In this document: piece after piece, positions 1-8,770 of the stretch
Layout of the letters: every line of letters begins with the position of its first letter
Numbering within the stretch: the stretch's first letter is position 1
NCBI RefSeq assembly: GCF_013744875.1
Contig: NZ_CP059399.1
Coordinates: 248,001 to 312,000, forward strand
DNA length: 64,000 nt
Direction of reading: 5' to 3'
DNA from: Nocardia huaxiensis
Lineage (GTDB): Bacteria > Actinomycetota > Actinomycetes > Mycobacteriales > Mycobacteriaceae
Notes under the pieces: generated by a model
Databases searched by the model: none
Told to the model about the DNA's origin: nothing
What the model saw: the letters and a program-made list of their open reading frames with translations, nothing else
Position numbers and translations under genes: made by a program

Positions 1-7
1 GCGTCTC

Positions 8-859
8 CTACCCTTGCGAATAATGTTTGATCAACTCCAAAGACTCTGTGCGGCTGAGAGATTGATCCAGGGCGCGCACTAATGCAAAAGCCAGATCGCG
101 CACCAGCCCCGGATCGTCCACCGCGCCGCCGAATACTGAGCTTTCCACCCAGGCGAAAGTCGGCAGCGATTCTCCAGCGAAATCCAGCAGGTGAAAACTC
201 GACCCGCCGAGAATCGCGCCGTGCGTCGCGGCGAACGGAATCACCCGCACCGTCACCGAATCCAGGTCTTCCAGCAGCTCCACCAGATGCTCGAGCTGAC
301 CGCGCAGCACCTTCGGACCGCCGATCTGCTGCAGCAGCGTGGCCTCACCCACCACCGCCGTCAACTCCACCCGCTCCGGGCCGCGCAAACGCTCCTGCCG
401 GCGCATGCGCACGGCCACCAGCTGTTCCACCTGCACCGGCCGGATCATTACATCGGCACTGATGAGCGCGCGCGCATACTCCTCGGTCTGGAGCAGGCCG
501 GGAATCACCAGACTGTCGTAACTCCGAATACTCTCCGCCCCGACCTCCATGCCGTAATACCGCTGCAGTTCCGGCCCCAGCAAGGCCGGCGATTTCGCCC
601 ACCAGCCGCGTTCCTTGCTCAGCGCCAGCAGCTCCTGAAGTTCCTCGCGCTCTTCACCATCCACCTCGAGCAACTCCAGCACCGGGCCGATGGTGTTCAC
701 GGTGAGAACCCGGCGGCCCTTCTCCACGTGCGACCAATTGGCCGGAGTGAAGCCGACGCGCTTGGCGAACGTCGCCGAATCGAAGCCGCGCTGCTCGCGC
801 AGCTCCCGCAGGCGCAGAACCAGCTCCCACCGAGCAACAGTGGGCGAAACGGGTGCCAT
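8..859 (-). CDS. XRE-family helix-turn-helix regulator with DUF5753 domain
   Basis: A 283-residue cytoplasmic DNA-binding protein. Residues about 13-65 form an XRE/Cro-type helix-turn-helix (LRLRELREQRG at the start, then a GFTPANWSHVEKGRR segment as recognition region). Residues about 100-275 look like the actinobacterial DUF5753 domain, with the typical SLVIPGLLQTEEYARAL and RQERL segments. Such proteins are abundant in Streptomyces and Nocardia and usually pair with a small DUF397 or other partner gene. Here the divergent gene at 950 is the only adjacent candidate. The ATG lies at 859, and the 90-base gap to 950 probably holds divergent promoters. The regulated target is not evident. Confidence 0.85.
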   Translation of the reverse strand: MAPVSPTVARWELVLRLRELREQRGFDSATFAKRVGFTPANWSHVEKGRRVLTVNTIGPVLELLEVDGEEREELQELLALSKERGWWAKSPALLGPELQRYYGMEVGAESIRSYDSLVIPGLLQTEEYARALISADVMIRPVQVEQLVAVRMRRQERLRGPERVELTAVVGEATLLQQIGGPKVLRGQLEHLVELLEDLDSVTVRVIPFAATHGAILGGSSFHLLDFAGESLPTFAWVESSVFGGAVDDPGLVRDLAFALVRALDQSLSRTESLELIKHYSQG

Positions 860-949
860 GAGTTGGGATCGTACGCCTGCGAACTCGCGGGCGTGTGACT
901 ATTGTCATAGCGTTTGCTGCGGAATAGGGTCGGTAGCAGGAGGTTCGCC

Positions 950-1417
950 ATGAGCGCGCTGGACCCGTCCTCGTATACCGCCACCCAGGAAGCGCTGGCA
1001 CGGTGCCGCCGCTACCGCAAGGAGCACGGCCTGTACGGCGTCGTCGACTCGGCGCTCGGACGGATCATGCTGGAGATCGGGGCCGTCGGCGCCGTCACCA
1101 TGCCCGCCGATCTCGGCAAGAAGGTCTGTGACAGGTTGAAGTCCGGCCAGCGCTGCGGGCCCGTCATCGCCCATCCGCGTTCCGGCCGTTGGACTTTCCT
1201 CACCGGGCCCACCGACGACTCGTATCTCGACATGAGCCTGTTCTCGGATCTGTTCAGCGAGTGCGCGGCCGTCGCGCTGCCCGGTAGCCACATCGTGCTG
1301 CCCTCACCCACCGACGAACACAATGGCTACCGCGCGTGGATCTGCCCGCCGATCGGGGACTTCCGGCCCGATCTCGGCGAAGTCGTCAGTGCGACCCGTG
1401 AATGCCGGGTGCACTGA
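950..1417 (+). CDS. Small protein of unknown function, divergent from the XRE regulator
   Basis: A 155-residue protein. I chose ATG at 950 because AGGAGG lies at 938-943, seven bases upstream; an upstream in-frame start at 914 has no ribosome site. No signal peptide or membrane helix is visible. The middle contains a WTFLTGP segment and the C-terminus an RAWICPP segment, a pattern I associate with small actinobacterial proteins encoded beside DUF5753 regulators, but I cannot assign a family with confidence. Divergent transcription from the regulator gene suggests it may be a target or partner. This is inference from position only. Confidence 0.7.
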   Translation: MSALDPSSYTATQEALARCRRYRKEHGLYGVVDSALGRIMLEIGAVGAVTMPADLGKKVCDRLKSGQRCGPVIAHPRSGRWTFLTGPTDDSYLDMSLFSDLFSECAAVALPGSHIVLPSPTDEHNGYRAWICPPIGDFRPDLGEVVSATRECRVH

Positions 1418-1447
1418 ACGACTTTCGGCACCGAGCAAACGCTCGGC

Positions 1448-1966
1448 TCAGGGGGTCGGCTGCGGCGTCAGCGTGACGCTGAACTTGTCCTCCACGCGCC
1501 GATTGAACTCGCGCTCACACTGATCGAGCTTGGCCTGATCGCTGCCGGCCTTCTGCGCGCAGTCGATGTAGTCGGTGAACCCGGTCTCCTCCGCGGCGGT
1601 CCAGATGATCAGACCCCAGATGACCGAGCCGATGATGCCGATGATGCCCAGCACCACGCCGGTGATCGCCATGCCCATACCGCCCGCGCGGCCACCGCGA
1701 ATCTTGACGATGGCGATCAGGCCGAGGATCGCGGCGACGAGGCCGAGCAGAATGCCGCCGACAACCGTGAGAATGGCGGGCAACGCGATGATGCCGAGCA
1801 CCATGGCTGTGATGGCCATGCCCTTGCCCTTCGGAGATTCCTGCCAGTACTGCTGACCGCCGCCGGGCGGCGGGGGCGAATACCCTCCGGGCTGCTGGGG
1901 ATAACCGCCGGGCGGGGGCGAGGGGTACTGCTCGCCGTACTGGCCGGGGGGCGGGTATTGCGACAT
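1448..1966 (-). CDS. DUF4190-type membrane protein with Pro/Gly-rich N-terminus
   Basis: A 172-residue protein. Residues 1-45 are rich in Pro, Gly, Tyr and Gln (repeated PPPGGY-like units). Two closely spaced hydrophobic segments follow, about 50-88 and 95-122 (AITAMVLGIIALPAILTVV and AITGVVLGIIGIIGSVIWG), in the DUF4190 double-helix pattern. A polar C-terminal tail of about 45 residues contains a pair of cysteines. Actinobacteria carry many such proteins and their role is unknown. The gene is tail-to-tail with the gene ending at 1417, separated by 30 bases. Confidence 0.8.
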   Translation of the reverse strand: MSQYPPPGQYGEQYPSPPPGGYPQQPGGYSPPPPGGGQQYWQESPKGKGMAITAMVLGIIALPAILTVVGGILLGLVAAILGLIAIVKIRGGRAGGMGMAITGVVLGIIGIIGSVIWGLIIWTAAEETGFTDYIDCAQKAGSDQAKLDQCEREFNRRVEDKFSVTLTPQPTP

Positions 1967-2059
1967 GGGGCGTCCTTCCGTCGGTGCTGCTCCCGGTATC
2001 GCACACGCGCGGACGAGCCGTTAACGTGCCCGGTTCGCCCGGAATTGCTGAGCTAGATG

Positions 2060-2833
2060 CTATTGCCCACCCAGCCGGGCATGCATCTCCCACACCAGAA
2101 TCTCCGCGGGAACGTTCGCCGTGATGCGCTGCCCGCCGCTCCGGGCCATCCGCACCGCGTCCCCCTCGTACAGCGGACCCACACCTTCCATCTCCACCTG
2201 CCCCCTGGCCACGAAAAGATGCAGATAGGGGGCTTCCGGTAGTCGGATCTCGGTCGCCGGATCGGACATCCGCGCCACGTGCATGGCGGCGTGGGAACTG
2301 TTGATGGAGATGGCCGTCCGATCGCGATAGCGCGGCAGCCCCGACGCGACCGTCACCAGGCCGCCGGCGGCCAGCTCGTCGTCGACCTCCAGCTGCTGAT
2401 AGCCGGGCGTCAGGCCGGAGTCGTCCGGCACCACCCACATCTGCACGAAATGCACCGGCTCGTCGTGTTCCGGATTCGCGCTGATCCGCCACGAATCGTT
2501 CTTCTCCGAATGCAGGATGCCGGTGCCCGCGCTCATCCGCTGCGCCAGACCCGGATAGATCACCCCGTTGTGCCCCAGCGAATCCTGATGCACCAGGCTG
2601 CCGCTCAACACCCAGGTGACGATCTCCATATCCCGATGCGGATGGGTCTCGAACCCCTCACCGGGCAGGACGATGTCCTCATTGTTCACGAGCAGCAGCC
2701 CGTGATGGGTGTTGTCCGGATCGTAGTGTTCCCCGAACGAAAACGAATGCTTCGAATCCAGCCACGCCACACGGGTTTTCATGCGGTCGCCGCCACGATG
2801 GACATCGATGTGTGGTGTCGTGAGCGTGGACAC
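2060..2833 (-). CDS. Pirin-family bicupin protein
   Basis: About 257 residues. The start is taken as GTG at 2833 because GAGAGGAG lies at 2841-2848, seven bases upstream; an ATG at 2860 would add nine residues without a ribosome site. The N-terminus RMKTRVAWLDSKHSFSFG and the THPHRDMEIVTWVLSG segment are typical of pirin-like cupins, with the HPHRDME histidines as metal ligands. Some pirins show quercetinase activity and others act as redox-sensitive regulators; nothing here distinguishes these roles. It is a stand-alone gene, divergent from the NUDIX gene at 3090. Confidence 0.9.
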   Translation of the reverse strand: MSTLTTPHIDVHRGGDRMKTRVAWLDSKHSFSFGEHYDPDNTHHGLLLVNNEDIVLPGEGFETHPHRDMEIVTWVLSGSLVHQDSLGHNGVIYPGLAQRMSAGTGILHSEKNDSWRISANPEHDEPVHFVQMWVVPDDSGLTPGYQQLEVDDELAAGGLVTVASGLPRYRDRTAISINSSHAAMHVARMSDPATEIRLPEAPYLHLFVARGQVEMEGVGPLYEGDAVRMARSGGQRITANVPAEILVWEMHARLGGQ

Positions 2834-3089
2834 CGCCGTACTCCTCTCACCGGCGAGCACCGATCACATTCAGCGTAGGTGGACCTCCGGCACGTCTCGC
2901 TGAATTCCCGGTAAATTCTAACGTGCGGGCAGCACTGCTCCGTACGCCGCCGACCAGCCACTTCACCGCCGGCGGTCGATGCGGGCAAATGCCCGGCGCG
3001 TCAGCGCCACGCGAACCGTCCTCTCGGCGGGATTCGGACGGCGACCGTATCATGATGTGCCGCAAGTGAAACCGGAGGGAGAGCGAGGA

Positions 3090-3560
3090 ATGCGACCCGA
3101 GGTACTCGCGGGCATCGAACGTGAACTCCGGCAGCAGGCCGATAGCGAGGGGATCGTCCACTTCGTGGTGGGCGTGGCCGTCTTCCAGGGAGGCAAACTC
3201 CTGGTCGTACGGCGTGTCGCAGACGACTGGCATGGGGGAATGTACGAACTGCCCGGGGGTGGAGTCGAATCCGGCGAAAGCTTCGCCGAATGCGTGGAAC
3301 GCGAACTGTTCGAGGAAACCGGCTTACGGGTACGACGGATCACCGACGTACTCGGCGGATTCGATTACGCCACCCGCACGAAATCCCGCGTGCGGAAATA
3401 CAGCTTCGTCGTCGAAGTGGAACCGGGGGAGGTATCGCTGGCACCGGGCGAACACGACCAATTCCAATGGATCGACGCCGACGGCCTCGACAGCCTGCCC
3501 ATGGCCGAGGATATGCGGGCCGCGGTCTTCGCGCTGGTGACCACCCACCCGTCCCGGTGA
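3090..3560 (+). CDS. NUDIX hydrolase
   Basis: A 156-residue protein starting at ATG 3090, preceded by GAGCGAGGA at 3081-3089. An in-frame extension back to 2979 lacks a ribosome site and coding character. The NUDIX box is complete: GGGVESGESFAECVERELFEETGL matches GX5EX7REUXEEXGU, the Mg2+-binding site for hydrolysing nucleoside diphosphates linked to another moiety. Substrate cannot be deduced. The stop overlaps the GTG of the following MFS gene (GTGA), so the two are probably co-translated. Confidence 0.88.
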   Translation: MRPEVLAGIERELRQQADSEGIVHFVVGVAVFQGGKLLVVRRVADDWHGGMYELPGGGVESGESFAECVERELFEETGLRVRRITDVLGGFDYATRTKSRVRKYSFVVEVEPGEVSLAPGEHDQFQWIDADGLDSLPMAEDMRAAVFALVTTHPSR

Positions 3561-4954
3561 ACACACCCGCCTCGACCGGGCCGGCCCATTCCCCGCCGGC
3601 CCGGCGTTCACCGCGTGAATTCACGCGCCGCATACGCACCGTGCTGCGCGAGAGCCCGGGAGTGCTGCGGCTGACCACCATTCGGCTCGCCGGGCAATTC
3701 GGGGACGGCATGTTCCAGGGGGCGCTGTCGGGGGCGATCCTGTTCAATCCCGAACGGGAAACCGATCCGCTGGCCATCGCGGGCGGGTTCGCGGCGCTGC
3801 TGCTGCCGTACTCGATCATCGGGCCGTACGCGGGCGCGCTGCTGGACCGGTGGGACCGACGCACGGTGCTGCTGCTGGCGAACGTGCTGCGCGCGATGCT
3901 GATCGCGGTCACCGCCCTGGCCCTGCACGGCGGCGTGCGGGCCACGCCGCTGCTACTGCTCGCGCTGGCGGTGGTCGGCACGTCGCGGTTCCTGGGATCG
4001 GGTGTGTCGGCGTCGCTGCCGCATGTGCTGGCCCAGCACCGGCTGGTGCCGATGAATTCGATACTCGCGACCGTGGCCTCGGGCTTCACCATCGCCGGGG
4101 TGGGCACGGCATTCGCGATCATCAAAGTGGTGGGCGCGGGCGACTTCGGGTCGGCCGTGGCGGTGGCGGCGAGCACCGCCGGATCGGTGATCGCGGCGAT
4201 AGCGGCGGCGGGGTTCGCACCGCATGCCCTCGGGCCGGACAGACCGGATAAGTATCCGGGGCCGGTGGCAGCGACGGAGATACCGGCGGTCGAGCAGCGA
4301 AGTGCGGTGCGCGCCATCGCGTCCGGGCTCCGGGCCGGGGCGACGGCGGCGTGGCAGTCGCGCGAGGTCACCACGGCGATGATCGGCATCGGGGCGCACC
4401 GCGTGGTGTTCGGGGCCGACACGCTGCTCATGGTGCTGGTACTGCGGCGCGGCGAGGGCGGGGTCGGCACGCACATGGCGAAATTCAGTGCGGCCATCTC
4501 GGCGGCCGGTGCGGGCATGGTGATCGCGGCCGTGGTCGCACCCATGCTGATTCCGCGATGGGGGCGGTCGAAGACCGTGGTCGCGGGACTGGCCACGGCC
4601 ATCGTGGTGCAACTGCTGCTGGTCACGCCGATCACCTTCGCCACGGGGGTGGCCGAACGGTGGGCCGAAGTGGCGCTGCTGGCGGCCGCGTTCCTGCTGG
4701 GGCTGGCGGGGCAGACGATCAAGCTGACCGGGGACGCGGCCATGCAGATCGATATCGACGACACCCATCGCGGGCAGGTGTTCGCCCTGCAGGACACCGT
4801 TTTCAACATCACCTTCGTGCTGGCCATCGCGGGCACGGCGATGCTGATTCCGGCCGACGGGCGGTCGCCGGGGGTGGTGATCGCGGCGGCCGGGGTGTAC
4901 GCGTGCGGGATCGCGGCCATCGCTCTCAATTCGCGCCGCACGGCCGGGCCGTAG
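3557..4954 (+). CDS. Major facilitator superfamily transporter
   Basis: A 465-residue integral membrane protein. GTG at 3557 overlaps the stop of the NUDIX gene (GTGA). About ten to twelve hydrophobic helices are visible. The cytoplasmic loop motif LLDRWDRRTVLLLANVLRA between helices 2 and 3 corresponds to the MFS motif A region. The overall form resembles MFS_1/MFS_3 drug-type exporters, but the substrate is unknown. Translational coupling to a NUDIX hydrolase is not a pairing I know. Confidence 0.85.
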   Translation: MNTPASTGPAHSPPARRSPREFTRRIRTVLRESPGVLRLTTIRLAGQFGDGMFQGALSGAILFNPERETDPLAIAGGFAALLLPYSIIGPYAGALLDRWDRRTVLLLANVLRAMLIAVTALALHGGVRATPLLLLALAVVGTSRFLGSGVSASLPHVLAQHRLVPMNSILATVASGFTIAGVGTAFAIIKVVGAGDFGSAVAVAASTAGSVIAAIAAAGFAPHALGPDRPDKYPGPVAATEIPAVEQRSAVRAIASGLRAGATAAWQSREVTTAMIGIGAHRVVFGADTLLMVLVLRRGEGGVGTHMAKFSAAISAAGAGMVIAAVVAPMLIPRWGRSKTVVAGLATAIVVQLLLVTPITFATGVAERWAEVALLAAAFLLGLAGQTIKLTGDAAMQIDIDDTHRGQVFALQDTVFNITFVLAIAGTAMLIPADGRSPGVVIAAAGVYACGIAAIALNSRRTAGP

Positions 4955-5228
4955 CGGGCAGCCGCCACGCTGCCCGCGCGGTCCGGGTACCCGCCGCCCG
5001 GCGCGGTTTTCGGTCAGCAAATCGGATACGCACCTATCCGGGCCCGGGGTGGTGTTCGAATTTCCTCGGGGTCGGCCGACAGTGCGGTCGAGTCGGCCCG
5101 TCTTCCCCGCCGCAGCGGGTTCGTATCGGCTCGGTCACAACCGGCGCAGCGATCGGTTCCGCCTGACCTGGGTGTACGACTTGTCCGGTTACGGTGGGTC
5201 GATTCGATCTCGAGGAGACGCACACCCG
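4955..5228. other. Intergenic region, MFS gene to DUF4185 gene
   Basis: About 274 bases with no convincing gene. Open frames here are short and lack ribosome sites. The end of the stretch (5190-5228) holds the leader of the DUF4185 gene, with GAGGAG at 5212-5217. Confidence 0.5.
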
Positions 5229-6893
5229 ATGGGACTCCGCCGACCGGCAGCTTCGACCCGCTCGGACAACCCTGCCGCGCTCGCGCTCTCGGGGGTCCTC
5301 ACCCTCGGAGCCGTCCTGCTACCGGCCGCGCCGGCACACTCCGCGCCACACCCGTGGCAACCGCCACCCGTGAACAGCTGCGGGGAAACGGGATTCGATC
5401 CGCTCGCCCGGGAACGCGAACCCGGCACCACACCGCCGCCACCCGATACGACCGTTCGGATCGACGTGCCGGTGCCGGAGATCATCGAGGTGCCCGTCCC
5501 GGGACCCCAACCCGACAACACGCGCATTGTCGCCGAACCACTGCCCGCGGACCCGTGCGCGAACCCCTGCCCGGACATCCGCGACCGGCCGAAGCCACCC
5601 GATCCTGCGGATTCCGCCCTGCCGGAACAGAATCCGGACGACTCCGCTGCCCCGGATTCCGGCACCTCCGAACCCGCGCCTCCGCCGACCGGATCGGGCT
5701 CAGGTTCCGGCTCGGAGTCGGGGTCGGGGTCGGGTGGCGGCAGCGCGGCGATCCCGTGGCCGCACCTCGAGATCAACAAACAGACCGAACTCATCCCCAT
5801 CCCGGTTCCGGGCGGCGAGGCACCCGAACCGCAGCCCGCGCCCGAACCCGCCTTCCAGGCAGCCGAACCCGCGCCCGTCGCCGCACCACCGGCCGTACCG
5901 GGTCTGGAATCCGTGCGAGTGGTCGAGCAGATCACCGGGCCGGGATCCACCAATCGCACGGATATGCGCTGGTCGGTGGACGGAACCGACCTGGGGCTCA
6001 TCTGGGAGACCAAGCCCGGTGAGGTCGCGGTCGTGTTCGGCGACACCTTCGGCAAGGGCTGGGAACCCATCGGCGGCGGCACCGGGGACCAGGACTGGCG
6101 CAGCAACGTCCTCGCCTACAGCACCGACCGGGACCTGAGCGACGGGCTCACCCTCGACACCTTCGTGCAGGACAGCCGCTGCCACGCGGCGGAGATCCTG
6201 GACAGCCGCAAGATCAACAACTTCGAGATCACCACCATCCCCACCAGCGGCTTCACCCTCGGCGATCGGCAGTATCTGACCTACATGTCGGTCGCGCGCT
6301 GGAGCCGGATCCCGGGCATGTGGTACACCAACCTCGGCGGCATCGCCTGGTCCGACGACAATGGCAGCACCTGGACCAAATCCCAATGGGCGCAATGGCA
6401 CAACCTGTTCGGACTCGGTCGCTTCCAGGTGTCCACCATGGTGCCGCACGGCGACCACGTCTACATGTTCGGCACACCCAACGGGCGCATGGGCATGATC
6501 GGCCTGGCCCGCGTGCCCCAGGACCAGATCCTCAACAAGACCGCCTACCAGTACTGGGTGAACGGCACCTGGGAACCGGCCAACGGGCCCGGCGAATTGT
6601 TCGCCACTCCACTGGTTTCCGGCACCGCCAGCGAACTCGCCATCCGATTCGACCAGGACAGCGGACTCTGGCAGATGATCTACCTCGACGTCACCCGCAA
6701 CCAGATGGTGCTGCGCACCGCCGCCGAACCCCAGGGAACCTGGACGGAGCCGGTGCCACTGCTCAGCACCGACGACTATCCGACCGCCTACGGCGGCTTC
6801 ATCCACCCGTGGTCCACCGGCAAGGACATCTACTTCACCATGTCCACCTGGAACGCCTACAACGTCTTCCTCATGCGTGCGACGCTGAACTGA
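5229..6893 (+). CDS. Secreted DUF4185 (GH183-like) protein with long Pro/Ser-rich stalk
   Basis: 554 residues from ATG 5229 (GAGGAG at 5212-5217). A Sec signal peptide is visible: basic start MGLRRP, hydrophobic ALALSGVLTLGAVLLP, and an APAHSAP cleavage region near residue 37-40. Residues about 45-235 are a Pro/Glu/Asp-rich low-complexity stalk containing a Gly-Ser-Glu linker. The C-terminal approximately 310 residues form a DUF4185 domain (DMRWSVDGTDLGLIWE, VVFGDTFG, MVPHGDHVYMFGTPNGRMG). DUF4185 members from mycobacteria have been reported as endo-D-arabinanases (family GH183), so a role in remodelling cell-wall arabinan is plausible. The exact activity is inference. Confidence 0.82.
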   Translation: MGLRRPAASTRSDNPAALALSGVLTLGAVLLPAAPAHSAPHPWQPPPVNSCGETGFDPLAREREPGTTPPPPDTTVRIDVPVPEIIEVPVPGPQPDNTRIVAEPLPADPCANPCPDIRDRPKPPDPADSALPEQNPDDSAAPDSGTSEPAPPPTGSGSGSGSESGSGSGGGSAAIPWPHLEINKQTELIPIPVPGGEAPEPQPAPEPAFQAAEPAPVAAPPAVPGLESVRVVEQITGPGSTNRTDMRWSVDGTDLGLIWETKPGEVAVVFGDTFGKGWEPIGGGTGDQDWRSNVLAYSTDRDLSDGLTLDTFVQDSRCHAAEILDSRKINNFEITTIPTSGFTLGDRQYLTYMSVARWSRIPGMWYTNLGGIAWSDDNGSTWTKSQWAQWHNLFGLGRFQVSTMVPHGDHVYMFGTPNGRMGMIGLARVPQDQILNKTAYQYWVNGTWEPANGPGELFATPLVSGTASELAIRFDQDSGLWQMIYLDVTRNQMVLRTAAEPQGTWTEPVPLLSTDDYPTAYGGFIHPWSTGKDIYFTMSTWNAYNVFLMRATLN

Positions 6894-6914
6894 ATCCTGC
6901 TCCCGGGCAGTGGA

Positions 6915-7787
6915 TTACGAGTCCGCACGATAGCGCAGGAACCGCACCGTCTGGCCCGGCCGGGCCTGCGCGACGGCGTCCACATCGGCATCGACCACGA
7001 CACCGATGACGGGATAGCCGCCCGTGATCGGGTGATCCGCCAGGAAGACCACGGGCTGACCGCTCGGCGGAACCTGAATCGAACCCAAAGCCATTCCCTC
7101 GGTGGGCAATTCGCCCTGGATGGACCGTCGCAAAGGCGGCCCGTTCCGACGATCCAGGCGAGCGCCGATGCGGTCGGTGTCCTGCGAGACGGTCCAGTCG
7201 CCGTCGAAAAGCATTGCGGCATCGGTGAACCAGTCGTCCCGCGGGCCGAGCACGACGCGCGCGGTGAGCAGGCCGTCCAGCGGCGGTGCCACCGGAGCCA
7301 CATCGATCGGCGAATAGGCGCGCGGAGGTGGCCCGATCGGCAGCACATCACCACTGCACAGCGGGGGCGGCCCAATTCCGGAGAGCGTGTCCCGGCTCCG
7401 TGAGCCCAGTACCGGTGCAATGTCGATCCCGCCCCGCACCGCCACATAGGCGCGCAAGCCGGACATTGCGTATCCGAGCCGAAGTCGTTGCCCCTCTTCA
7501 AGTTCCAGCACACTGGCGGCGCCTACTGGGCGGCCGTCCACGGTCGCCGGCGCGGACGCGCCCGTCACCGCGAGGGTCAGATGACTTTCCGCCAGGAGTT
7601 CCAGACCGCCCAGCAGCACCTCGATCGCGGCCGCGTCTTCCGAGTTTCCGACCAGCCGATTCGCCAAACGCAGCGAAGAACGATCAGCCGCCCCCGAAAC
7701 ACCCACACCAGACGTGAACCACCCGGGGCGCCCGAGATCCTGAATGGTCGCCAACGGCCCTACCTGCTCCACCCGAATCATTCGCAC
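6915..7787 (-). CDS. pxpC: 5-oxoprolinase subunit PxpC (biotin-dependent carboxyltransferase family)
   Basis: A 290-residue protein of the PxpC/KipA (YbgK) family, with the diagnostic N-terminal VEQVGPLATIQDLGRPG and SGAADRSSLRLANRLVGN segments. With PxpA and PxpB it forms an ATP-dependent 5-oxoprolinase that converts the glutamate damage product 5-oxoproline to glutamate. GTG at 7787 is the apparent start; ATG at 7781 is an alternative. It is the last gene of the pxpA-pxpB-pxpC cluster on this strand, separated from pxpB by about 200 non-coding bases that contain an inverted repeat. Confidence 0.9.
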   Translation of the reverse strand: MRMIRVEQVGPLATIQDLGRPGWFTSGVGVSGAADRSSLRLANRLVGNSEDAAAIEVLLGGLELLAESHLTLAVTGASAPATVDGRPVGAASVLELEEGQRLRLGYAMSGLRAYVAVRGGIDIAPVLGSRSRDTLSGIGPPPLCSGDVLPIGPPPRAYSPIDVAPVAPPLDGLLTARVVLGPRDDWFTDAAMLFDGDWTVSQDTDRIGARLDRRNGPPLRRSIQGELPTEGMALGSIQVPPSGQPVVFLADHPITGGYPVIGVVVDADVDAVAQARPGQTVRFLRYRADS

Positions 7788-7918
7788 ACCTCATGACGCG
7801 ATGCCGACCCGACGTGCTCACCACAAGCCGCCGCGGCGAGACTCGGCACAATCCCTCCGTCTTCCCGGAGCGCTCTGGGCCGGGACCCACACCCGGGGCA
7901 CTGAGCCGATCGCGGTGG

Positions 7919-7943
7919 ATTCCGGCCAGAAGCATGCCGGAAT
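7919..7943. repeat. REP-like inverted repeat between pxpC and pxpB
   Basis: ATTCCGGC at 7919-7926 and GCCGGAAT at 7936-7943 are perfect reverse complements around a nine-base spacer. The flanks (GGTGG before, GACG after) resemble the GTCATTCCGGC...GCCGGAATCC repeats scattered through many bacterial genomes. Only one copy is visible in the window, so its status as a dispersed repeat is inference. In the pxp transcript it could form a hairpin that reduces pxpC expression or protects the upstream mRNA. Confidence 0.55.
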
Positions 7944-7989
7944 GACGAAAACGGGCCGACTGGCCGGACTGACGCAAGTCGGGCGGCTC

Positions 7990-8721
7990 TCATGCCTGCG
8001 CCTCCACGGCACTGAATCGGACGCGTGTTCCGGCGGTGATGAGGGCGGGCGGGTCGCGGTCCACGTCCCACACGGGTAGGTCCGTGGTACCGATCAGCTG
8101 CCAGCCGCCGGGGCTGCGGCGGGGGTAGACCGCCGTGTAGCCGCCCGCCAGGGCGACCGCGCCGGCCGGAATCGCGGTGCGGGACTGGGCGCGGCGGGGG
8201 ACGGTGAGGCGGCCGTCGGGGGATTCGAGGTAGCCGAAGCCCGGGGCGAAACCCACGAAAGCGCAACGCCATTCGGTGCCGGTGTGCTGGGCGATCAGCT
8301 CGGCGGGGGACAGGCCGAGCAGGGCTGCCGCCGATTCCAGGTCCTCGCCGTCGTAGCGGACCGGGATCAGCACCGGGTCGGCGTGGAAACCGTTGGTGGC
8401 CACCGCGTTGCCGGGACGATCGGCCTCGGCCGGACGCCAACCGGGATACTCCCGGGAACCGACCGCGACCCGTGCCTCGGCGGCGAGGCGAGCCAGTAGC
8501 GTATTCAGCTGTCGCCGAACGGAATCCGCTTCCTTCGGCGAAGACAGGGTGATCATTATCGTCTCGGCGGCGGGCAAGACGTCGACCACGCCCGTGAGAC
8601 GGTCCCGCAGGGCTGCCACCAGATCCGCGAGCAGGGCCCGCGCGGGCGGGATCACCAGGAGGGCGCGGTCACCCGCCGCGCGGATCTCCCCTGTAACGTC
8701 TCGCCGATCGGACTCCCTCAT
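7990..8721 (-). CDS. pxpB: 5-oxoprolinase subunit PxpB (KipI-type)
   Basis: A 243-residue protein of the PxpB/KipI (YbgJ) family. The C-terminal half carries the family signature [12 protein letters not shown] followed by a SRTAIPAGAVALAGGYTAVYPRRSPGGW segment (shortened family motif). In Bacillus subtilis this family also appears as the KipI kinase inhibitor, but linkage to pxpA and pxpC supports the oxoprolinase role. ATG at 8721. It lies 49 bases downstream of pxpA on the same strand. Confidence 0.9.
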   Translation of the reverse strand: MRESDRRDVTGEIRAAGDRALLVIPPARALLADLVAALRDRLTGVVDVLPAAETIMITLSSPKEADSVRRQLNTLLARLAAEARVAVGSREYPGWRPAEADRPGNAVATNGFHADPVLIPVRYDGEDLESAAALLGLSPAELIAQHTGTEWRCAFVGFAPGFGYLESPDGRLTVPRRAQSRTAIPAGAVALAGGYTAVYPRRSPGGWQLIGTTDLPVWDVDRDPPALITAGTRVRFSAVEAQA

Positions 8722-8770
8722 AGGGCGCTCACCGAAACCTCATGCCGCATCCAGCGAATCTCATGGCGCA

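Noticed and set aside
3340-4968. Long antisense open frame opposite the MFS gene
   Set aside because: Low-complexity Ala/Ser/Thr/Arg translation, no ribosome site, and the real MFS helices are on the plus strand; typical artefact of high GC.
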